A DNA stretch of 5,808 nt from Lachnospiraceae bacterium (GTDB lineage: Bacteria; Bacillota_A; Clostridia; Lachnospirales; Lachnospiraceae). Each line of letters begins with the position of its first letter. Positions within the stretch are counted from its first letter, which is position 1. This document shows, in pieces, positions 1-4,241 of this stretch. The notes below the pieces were generated by a model. The model saw nothing but the letters and a program-made list of their open reading frames with translations, was not told the origin of the DNA and made no database searches. A program made the position numbers and the translations under genes. The DNA lies in the NCBI GenBank assembly GCA_016291475.1, contig JAEEXJ010000138.1, positions 1-5,808 of the forward strand. The letters run 5' to 3'.

Positions 1-305
1 GAGCGCAGATCATGTTCCAGATGATCCTTCCTCTTTCAAAGCCTGTCATCATTTACACCGCCCTTGTTGCTTTCATGGGTCCCTGGTGCGATTACATTTT
101 CGCTTCATATATAGCATTCGGACACAGTGCAAGTTATAACGTTGCCATCGCACTTCGTAACTGGGTATGGACCAATGACTATCAGGGCTTCTTTACCAGA
201 TTCTGTGCAGCAGGAATTATCGTTGCGATTCCCGTAACCGTGTTGTTCATGTTCCTTCAGAAGTACTACGTCGAAGGAATCACCGGCGGTGCTGTCAAAG
301 GCTGA
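1..305 (+). CDS. C-terminal part of a MalG/GanQ-type ABC sugar permease (5' truncated)
   Basis: This is the end of an inner-membrane permease subunit of a binding-protein-dependent carbohydrate ABC importer; about 100 codons are visible, read in frame from base 3. The first visible residues, AQIMFQMILPLSKP, match the end of the EAA loop that contacts the ATPase, including the family's usual LPLSKP ending. Two hydrophobic segments follow, roughly IIYTALVAFMGPW to IAF and FCAAGIIVAIPVTVLFMFL. The C-terminus LQKYYVEGITGGAVKG is the hallmark ending of MalG-family permeases (compare the GLTAG-VKG ending of MalG). The next gene is a GH53 galactanase, as in the Bacillus subtilis gan cluster, so galacto-oligosaccharides are the likely substrate and GanQ the likely orthologue; this rests on context, not on residues. 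The ATG at 12 lies inside the conserved loop and is not a start. Confidence 0.93.
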   Translation, partial: AQIMFQMILPLSKPVIIYTALVAFMGPWCDYIFASYIAFGHSASYNVAIALRNWVWTNDYQGFFTRFCAAGIIVAIPVTVLFMFLQKYYVEGITGGAVKG

Positions 306-318
306 TTTTTTTCTTACA

Positions 319-347
319 TCTACACCTCCCGGAATTGATGTGAGAAT
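319..347 (+). promoter_or_regulatory. Weak candidate promoter upstream of the galactanase gene
   Basis: A TCTACA -35-like box (319-324) is separated by 17 bases from GAGAAT (342-347), preceded by a TG at 339-340 in the extended -10 position. Each hexamer matches the consensus at only four of six bases. It is listed because the hairpin at 352-388 would otherwise separate the galactanase from its upstream promoter. Transcription from here would start within the left arm of that hairpin and so escape termination. Chance occurrence is quite possible. Confidence 0.2.
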
Positions 348-351
348 TGTT

Positions 352-388
352 AATAAGACCGTACGTAATAGCGTGCGGTCTTATTTTT
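352..388 (+). terminator. Intrinsic terminator or attenuator between permease and galactanase
   Basis: A 14-bp stem (352-365 with 372-385, one G-U pair, otherwise perfect) closes a six-base loop and runs into a T tract (384-388). This is the form of a Rho-independent terminator for the ABC transporter transcript. The T tract ends only three bases before the AGGAG ribosome-binding site of the next gene, so there is no room for a promoter in between. It may therefore act as a partial terminator that lowers galactanase output relative to the transporter, or lie in the leader of an independent transcript. Confidence 0.8.
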
Positions 389-402
389 AACAGGAGATAT
401 TT

Positions 403-2448
403 ATGAAAAAGAAAACATTATCCGCATTTTTGTCTGCAGCTCTCGTCATTTCTTCTGTATTGACTGTAACCGGATGCGGCAATGATAATACAACTCCTTT
501 ATGCGCGGGCTTGATGAGCACATCGGACAGAGAGATATCCGTTTCCGTCTCAAAGATTGATAACCTTCCGTCAGATTTTCTTATGGGAGCGGATGTCAGT
601 TCTTATCTGTCAATTGAGAAGAGCGGTGCTCATTACTATGATCATGAGGGAAATGAACTTGATACTGACGGTTTCTTTGAACTGCTTAAGTCAAGCGGAA
701 TGGATGTCGTAAGACTCAGGGTATGGAACGATCCTTATGATGAAAAGGGGAGGGGATACGGAGGAGGCAACTGTGATATTCAGTCCGCGATCACAATGGG
801 AACAAGCGCAACAAAGGCCGGACTTCAGGTTATGATAGATTTTCATTATTCCGACTTCTGGGCAGATCCCAATAAGCAGATGACTCCCAAGGCATGGGCG
901 GCAATGTCTGCTTCCGACAAAGAATCCGCTCTGGAAAGTTATACAAGAGAGTCGCTTCTTAAACTTAAAGATGCCGGAGTAAATGTCACAATCGTATCCA
1001 TCGGAAATGAAACCGATAACGGAATGAGCGGAGTTACGGATTGGACACGGAAATGTGCTCTTTACAATGCGGGAGGCAGAGCAGTAAGAGAGGTTTTTCC
1101 GGATGCGCTTGTTGCAATCCATTACTCCAATCCCGAGCATGACTACGTTACATATGCACAGCATCTTATCGATAATAAAGTAGATTACGATATCTTCGGA
1201 ACTTCCTATTATCCATACTGGCACGGCAGTTTAGAGAATCTCACATCTGTTATGAAAGAGATTGCCTCTATGACAGGAAAGAGAGTCATGGTACTCGAGA
1301 CTTCATGGGCATACACGCTTGAAGACGGTGACGGAAATGCAAATACCGTATCCCATGAAGCAAATTCGGACAATCCTTATTACAGCTTCAGCGTACAGGG
1401 GCAGGCGGATGAGATTTCTTCCGTAACACAGGCAATCGCGGATGCGGGTGACGCCGCATTGGGGTGTCTATATTGGGAGCCTGCATGGATTCCCGTAAAT
1501 TACTATAATCCCTCCGGACGTGATGCTTCCAAGATCCTGGAATCCAATAAGAAAGCATGGGAGAAGTACGGAAGCGGCTGGGCATCAAGCTATGCATCAG
1601 GTTATGACCCGGGGGATGCGGGAATATATTACGGCGGATCTGCGGTGGACAATCAGGCCTTGTTTGATTTTGGCGGATATGCCCTTGATTCACTGAACAC
1701 ATTCAGATACATGAGAGAGGGCCACGAAGCTGAGGGACTGAGTTTATCTCAAATAATCCTGCCGGAAGCGGTATCTGTCGAATATGGGGAGGATATACAT
1801 GATTACCTGCCCATGTCGGTAAGAGGTGAACTTGATAATAAACAGCGCATAACCTTAAGAGTTGAGTGGGATGAAGAGGAACTGGCGGGATTTACGGAAG
1901 TGGGAGAATACACCGCTCACTGTACCATAATCGATGAGATACCCGGAGGTGACGGAAATCCCAGAAGAGTAATGCTTAAGATAAATATACTTCCTCAGAA
2001 TCTCCTTGTTAACGGAGATATGGAAAAAGGTGATTCGACCGGCTGGACCATAAGCAATCCTATGGCCGGGATCACAACGGACGATCCTTACAGAGGAAGC
2101 TATTCTCTTCATTTCTGGAGTGAGGGCGCGGTGTCTTTTACCGCTTTGCAGACTGTAACGGCAGATAAAGAGGGTGAGATGGCCTTCTCCATGAAGGCTC
2201 AGGGCGGTGACATGGGTGACGGACATGTCGTAAAGATCGTTGTTACCAACGAAACAACCGGAACATCGGTAGAAGGAAATGTAACGCTTGACGGATGGCA
2301 GAGATGGCACGAGACAGGATCGATATCGGATCCGGGAATAGCGCTTCTTTCGGTCACTGCAGGTGATAAGGTAACTGTCGAGATTACGGTATCCGGTTCT
2401 GCAGGCGGATGGGGAACCATCGATGATGTATTTCTGGCTTATAAATAA
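403..2448 (+). CDS. ganB: GH53 arabinogalactan endo-beta-1,4-galactanase, lipoprotein with Ig-like and C-terminal binding-type domains
   Basis: This 681-residue enzyme should hydrolyse internal beta-1,4-galactosyl bonds of pectic galactan and arabinogalactan I outside the cell. Residues 1-25 form a lipoprotein signal (MKKK start, hydrophobic core, VTGC lipobox with Cys25), so it is probably membrane-anchored. The GH53 barrel spans about 57-440. Visible family motifs are RLRVWNDP (104-111), DFHYSDFWADP (146-156), GNE with the acid/base Glu203, VLET with the nucleophile Glu299, and YWEPAWIPV (357-365). Residues ~448-530 resemble a bacterial Ig-like domain (BIg_4 type). Residues ~532-681 form a beta-rich jelly-roll-like module beginning NLLVNGDMEKGDSTGW, similar in style to CBM4/9 or the galactan-binding CBM61; which one is not resolved. 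AGGAG at 392-396 lies six bases before the ATG, supporting this start. The catalytic pair is intact. The symbol is by analogy with Bacillus ganB. Confidence 0.94.
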   Translation: MKKKTLSAFLSAALVISSVLTVTGCGNDNTTPLCAGLMSTSDREISVSVSKIDNLPSDFLMGADVSSYLSIEKSGAHYYDHEGNELDTDGFFELLKSSGMDVVRLRVWNDPYDEKGRGYGGGNCDIQSAITMGTSATKAGLQVMIDFHYSDFWADPNKQMTPKAWAAMSASDKESALESYTRESLLKLKDAGVNVTIVSIGNETDNGMSGVTDWTRKCALYNAGGRAVREVFPDALVAIHYSNPEHDYVTYAQHLIDNKVDYDIFGTSYYPYWHGSLENLTSVMKEIASMTGKRVMVLETSWAYTLEDGDGNANTVSHEANSDNPYYSFSVQGQADEISSVTQAIADAGDAALGCLYWEPAWIPVNYYNPSGRDASKILESNKKAWEKYGSGWASSYASGYDPGDAGIYYGGSAVDNQALFDFGGYALDSLNTFRYMREGHEAEGLSLSQIILPEAVSVEYGEDIHDYLPMSVRGELDNKQRITLRVEWDEEELAGFTEVGEYTAHCTIIDEIPGGDGNPRRVMLKINILPQNLLVNGDMEKGDSTGWTISNPMAGITTDDPYRGSYSLHFWSEGAVSFTALQTVTADKEGEMAFSMKAQGGDMGDGHVVKIVVTNETTGTSVEGNVTLDGWQRWHETGSISDPGIALLSVTAGDKVTVEITVSGSAGGWGTIDDVFLAYK

Positions 2449-2458
2449 ATAATCTTAC

Positions 2459-2491
2459 AACAGGGCAACTTTTACGGCTGTCCTGTTTTTT
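2459..2491 (+). terminator. Intrinsic terminator of the galactanase gene
   Basis: A 9-bp stem (2459-2467 with 2479-2487, one G-U pair) is followed by a run of six T residues (2486-2491), starting 10 bases after the galactanase stop codon. The form and position are those of a standard Rho-independent terminator. Confidence 0.85.
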
Positions 2492-2515
2492 ATTTATGCA
2501 TATATATGATATTAT
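2487..2515 (+). promoter_or_regulatory. Candidate extended -10 promoter for the two-gene membrane module
   Basis: TGATATTAT at 2507-2515 is an extended -10 element (TG, one base, then TATTAT, five of six to consensus). A weak -35, TTTTTA at 2487-2492, lies 17 bases upstream and coincides with the T tract of the preceding terminator. Initiation would fall near 2522, leaving a leader of about 65 bases before the 56-residue ORF. The strong extended -10 and its location support it; the -35 is poor. Confidence 0.45.
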
Positions 2516-2588
2516 TATGGATAAGTTCTGAAAGCATGAAGTGTACTGTTTTGCAGGACTGCATTGTCGGAAGACGGAGGCTCGTAAT

Positions 2589-2759
2589 ATGTTCGCGTTA
2601 ATTATCATACTTGCAATAATATGGATAATCTTAAAGGTGGTCGTATCGGTTATAAAGCTGCCCTTCAAGATTCTTAAGGTATTACTGAGTCAGCCTTTTT
2701 CCACAATTTTCTGGATACTGGTTGCTTTGTATTTTGTTTACAATTTTTTAGGTCATTGA
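2589..2759 (+). CDS. Small two-helix membrane protein (56 residues), unknown function
   Basis: This 56-residue protein is almost entirely hydrophobic. Helix one spans about residues 2-24 (FALIIILAIIWIILKVVVSV), followed by a short basic stretch KLPFKILK (23-30) and helix two at about 37-54 (FSTIFWILVALYFVYNFL). The reading frame is open from an ATG at 2541, but GGAGG at 2576-2580 sits eight bases before the ATG at 2589, and the extra 16 residues are polar and unlike the rest, so 2589 is chosen. The stop is 16 bases before the start of the DUF5684-like gene, pointing to one operon and probably coupled translation. I do not recognise a family. The lysines between the helices suggest a hairpin topology with the loop inside the cell. 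Confidence 0.8.
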   Translation: MFALIIILAIIWIILKVVVSVIKLPFKILKVLLSQPFSTIFWILVALYFVYNFLGH

Positions 2760-2775
2760 GATGGGAGACGAAATT

Positions 2776-3678
2776 ATGATTTATGCCGCATACGGAAACA
2801 GCAGTTATTATCAGTATGAGAACTTACTTCATGCTTATTCCGCCGCTACGGGTTTTTCCAATTTTCTTAATCTGGCTATTTTGGTTCTGACCATTATCGG
2901 AATGTGGAATATGTTTAATAAAGCCGGAGAACCCGGATGGGGAGCTCTTATTCCGTACTACAGAACATATCTGCTTTATAAGATTGCCGATATGAAAAAG
3001 GCATTCTGGATCTATCTGGCAGCGACCCTGGGTGCGATAGTTTTGGCCATAGTCTTTCTGTTTGTGGTTGTAGGTGCTTTCGTTGCAATGATCGGAGGCA
3101 ACGGTTCCGGCGCGGGAATTGTGGGAGCATTTGTATTTATTTGGATATTTGTGTTTGCCGCTGCTATTACAGTACTTGTGCTTAGCATTATGCTGTCGAT
3201 CAATCTTGCAAAGGTGTTTAACCTGAGCGGAGGATATGCGGTAGGTATTTTCTTCCTTCCTTTTATATTCTATATGATCATCGGTTTGTCGAAGAATATT
3301 AGGTACAAGAATCAGTTTGCAGGTTCACAGGGATTTAACGGACAGGGCTACGGACAGAATCCTTATCAGCAAAATCCTTATCAGCAAAACACCTATCAGC
3401 AGAATCCCTACGGCAACCCTTATCAGCAGAATTCCTACGATCGGAATCCATATGGCGATCCTTATCAGCAGAACCCTTACGGTCAGAATAATAATGGTCA
3501 GGAGACTTATGCACAGAATCCATATTCAGAGACTTCTTATGCACAGAATGCTTATGACCGGAATATGAACCCGCAAAATGCTCAGAATCCTCAGGGTCAG
3601 AATCCCTATGCACAACCTTCCAAGGATGATGTATGGAAGACTATTTATGATGATGACAGCAACAATTTGAATCAGTAA
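2776..3678 (+). CDS. DUF5684-like multi-pass membrane protein with Asn/Pro/Tyr/Gln-rich repeat tail
   Basis: Three hundred residues from the chosen start. Hydrophobic segments lie at about 28-47, 76-105, 114-142 and 152-170. Between the first two is MWNMFNKAGEPGWGALIPYY, which with the later NLAKVFNLSGGYAVGIFFLP resembles the DUF5684 family of small bacterial membrane proteins; its function is unknown to me. From about residue 178 the protein changes to a low-complexity tail of ~120 residues built on NPYQQ-like units, with eight NPY and five YQQN occurrences. It ends in a distinct acidic segment, KDDVWKTIYDDDS (283-295). An in-frame ATG at 2761 has no good ribosome-binding site, whereas GGAG at 2764-2767 lies eight bases before the ATG at 2776, so the latter is preferred; using 2761 adds MGDEI. 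It lies directly behind the 56-residue membrane protein gene. The tail is probably cytoplasmic or surface-exposed depending on topology, which is not settled here. Confidence 0.85.
   Translation: MIYAAYGNSSYYQYENLLHAYSAATGFSNFLNLAILVLTIIGMWNMFNKAGEPGWGALIPYYRTYLLYKIADMKKAFWIYLAATLGAIVLAIVFLFVVVGAFVAMIGGNGSGAGIVGAFVFIWIFVFAAAITVLVLSIMLSINLAKVFNLSGGYAVGIFFLPFIFYMIIGLSKNIRYKNQFAGSQGFNGQGYGQNPYQQNPYQQNTYQQNPYGNPYQQNSYDRNPYGDPYQQNPYGQNNNGQETYAQNPYSETSYAQNAYDRNMNPQNAQNPQGQNPYAQPSKDDVWKTIYDDDSNNLNQ
3358..3615 (+). repeat. Degenerate 15-base coding repeat (NPYQQ units)
   Basis: The clearest units are consecutive 15-base copies starting at 3358 and 3373, each encoding NPYQQ, then NTYQQ and further units shortened to NPYG or altered to NSYDR and DPYQQ. 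After about 3483 the pattern decays to NPY and AQN words spaced irregularly. Synonymous codons vary between copies (CAA/CAG, CCT/CCC, TAT/TAC), so the peptide appears to be maintained rather than the DNA being a fresh expansion. The repeat lies wholly inside the DUF5684-like gene and also explains the long open frames on other frames here. Confidence 0.85.
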
Positions 3679-3693
3679 TCTTGCGGTCAAAAG

Positions 3694-3740
3694 CATGTCG
3701 GGGAAAAAAACAAAAAATCAGTGTTTTTTTCCTTGACATG
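3694..3740 (+). terminator. Long A/T-tract hairpin, probable terminator of the membrane module
   Basis: Bases 3694-3712 pair with 3722-3740 over 19 positions (two G-U pairs, no mismatches) around a nine-base loop. The stem has a GC-containing base and an A-tract/T-tract upper half. It begins 15 bases after the DUF5684-like stop codon, so it is well placed to end that transcript. It is not a textbook terminator, because the T tract is inside the stem and no T run follows it. The 3' arm also contains the -35 box of the tRNA promoter. Confidence 0.55.
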
Positions 3741-3764
3741 ACGATTCATTTTGGATAATATAAT
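3733..3764 (+). promoter_or_regulatory. Promoter of the tRNA cluster
   Basis: A perfect TTGACA -35 box lies at 3733-3738. With 17-base spacing the -10 is TAATAT (3756-3761, four of six); a perfect TATAAT is at 3759-3764 but at 20-base spacing. Either would start transcription about 10-20 bases before the first tRNA. A strong vegetative promoter is expected for a tRNA operon. Confidence 0.75.
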
Positions 3765-3781
3765 CGTTGTCTGTTTTGTGT

Positions 3782-3855
<74 letters not shown>

Positions 3856-3859
3856 TTAT

Positions 3860-3934
3860 GGTGGGTGTAGCACAGTTGGTTAGCGCGTCAGATTGTGGTT
3901 CTGAAGGTCGAGGGTTCGAGTCCCTCTACCCACC
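3860..3934 (+). tRNA. tRNA-His (anticodon GUG)
   Basis: The acceptor stem (3861-3867 with 3927-3933) is flanked by G at 3860 and C at 3934, giving the G-1:C73 pair that identifies histidine tRNA. Anticodon stem TCAGA/TCTGA encloses TTGTGGT with anticodon GTG at 3895-3897. CCA is not encoded. It follows tRNA-Arg by four bases, so both are surely co-transcribed. Confidence 0.95.
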
Positions 3935-3937
3935 CTC

Positions 3938-3957
3938 ACGCCAACAGGCGTTTTTTT
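3938..3957 (+). terminator. Intrinsic terminator after tRNA-His
   Basis: A short 5-bp GC-rich stem (ACGCC 3938-3942 with GGCGT 3947-3951, loop AACA) is followed by seven T residues (3951-3957). It lies three bases past tRNA-His and splits the tRNA cluster in two. The stem is short, so some read-through is plausible. Confidence 0.75.
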
Positions 3958-3990
3958 ATGACTGCAGGTTGCCTGTTTCGGACCGGCCGT

Positions 3991-4062
3991 AGGGCTATCG
4001 CCAAGCGGTAAGGCACAGCACTTTGACTGCTGCACTCGTGGGTTCGAATCCCGCTAGCCCTG
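3991..4062 (+). tRNA. tRNA-Gln (anticodon UUG)
   Basis: The 72-base cloverleaf has acceptor AGGGCTA (3991-3997) with TAGCCCT (4055-4061), D arm typical of tRNA-Gln (GCCAAGCGGTAAGGC), anticodon stem CAGCA/TGCTG with loop CTTTGAC and anticodon TTG at 4023-4025, and T loop TTCGAAT. Discriminator G4062; no CCA encoded. No clear promoter is visible between the preceding terminator and this gene. Confidence 0.95.
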
Positions 4063-4067
4063 TATAT

Positions 4068-4140
4068 GAGACACTAGCTCAGTCGGTAGAGCACTTGACT
4101 TTTAATCAAGTTGTCGAGGGTTCGATTCCCTCGTGTCTCA
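4068..4140 (+). tRNA. tRNA-Lys (anticodon UUU)
   Basis: The 73-base cloverleaf has a perfect 7-bp acceptor stem GAGACAC (4068-4074) with GTGTCTC (4133-4139). Anticodon stem CTTGA/TCAAG encloses CTTTTAA with anticodon TTT at 4101-4103, and the T loop is TTCGATT. Discriminator A4140; no CCA encoded. It lies five bases after tRNA-Gln and is co-transcribed with it. Confidence 0.95.
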
Positions 4141-4151
4141 CTTTTATAACT

Positions 4152-4188
4152 GAAAAGAAGCCGCAGATTATGCGGCTTCTTTTCGTTT
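4152..4188 (+). terminator. Strong intrinsic terminator closing the tRNA cluster
   Basis: A perfect 14-bp stem (4152-4165 with 4171-4184) surrounds a five-base loop GATTA. The T-rich segment TTCTTTTCGTTT forms the end of the stem and the tail. It begins 11 bases after tRNA-Lys. The A-rich left arm makes a partial T tract on the other strand, so weak bidirectional action is possible. Confidence 0.88.
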
Positions 4189-4241
4189 ATGGTATTATGT
4201 ATTAAGCTGTTTATGAATAAATGTTTAGGAAAGAATCGGAC

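Noticed and set aside
321..330. CACCTCC stretch that could mask the galactanase ribosome-binding site
   Set aside because: Only four consecutive bases (CTCC with GGAG at 393-396) can pair, and the strong hairpin at 352-385 lies between, so sequestration is not supported. On the minus strand it reads as a GGGAGGTG site followed by ATG TAA, which encodes nothing.
691..1224. Long open frame on the minus strand inside the galactanase gene
   Set aside because: It overlaps the catalytic core of a clear GH53 gene, has no recognisable domain, and its Cys/Ile/Ser-rich composition is typical of an antisense shadow. The same applies to the other minus-strand frames within 1388-2668.
2541..2588. Upstream ATG start for the small membrane protein
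   Set aside because: No ribosome-binding site precedes it, the added residues are polar and Cys/Arg-containing, and GGAGG is ideally placed for the ATG at 2589.
3358..3483. Short direct repeats that could suggest a CRISPR array
   Set aside because: Units are 15 bases, contiguous without spacers, in frame and vary synonymously, so they are a protein repeat.
3317..3613. Open frames on the + strand in another frame and on the minus strand across the repeat tail
   Set aside because: They read the 15-base repeat in other frames, giving ISRIP- or DSADKD-like repeats. The absence of stops follows from the repeat itself, and neither has a ribosome-binding site I trust.
4068..4140. tRNA-Lys as an integration (attachment) site for a mobile element
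   Set aside because: No integrase gene and no repeated copy of the tRNA 3' end are visible downstream in the window; the adjacent gene looks chromosomal.
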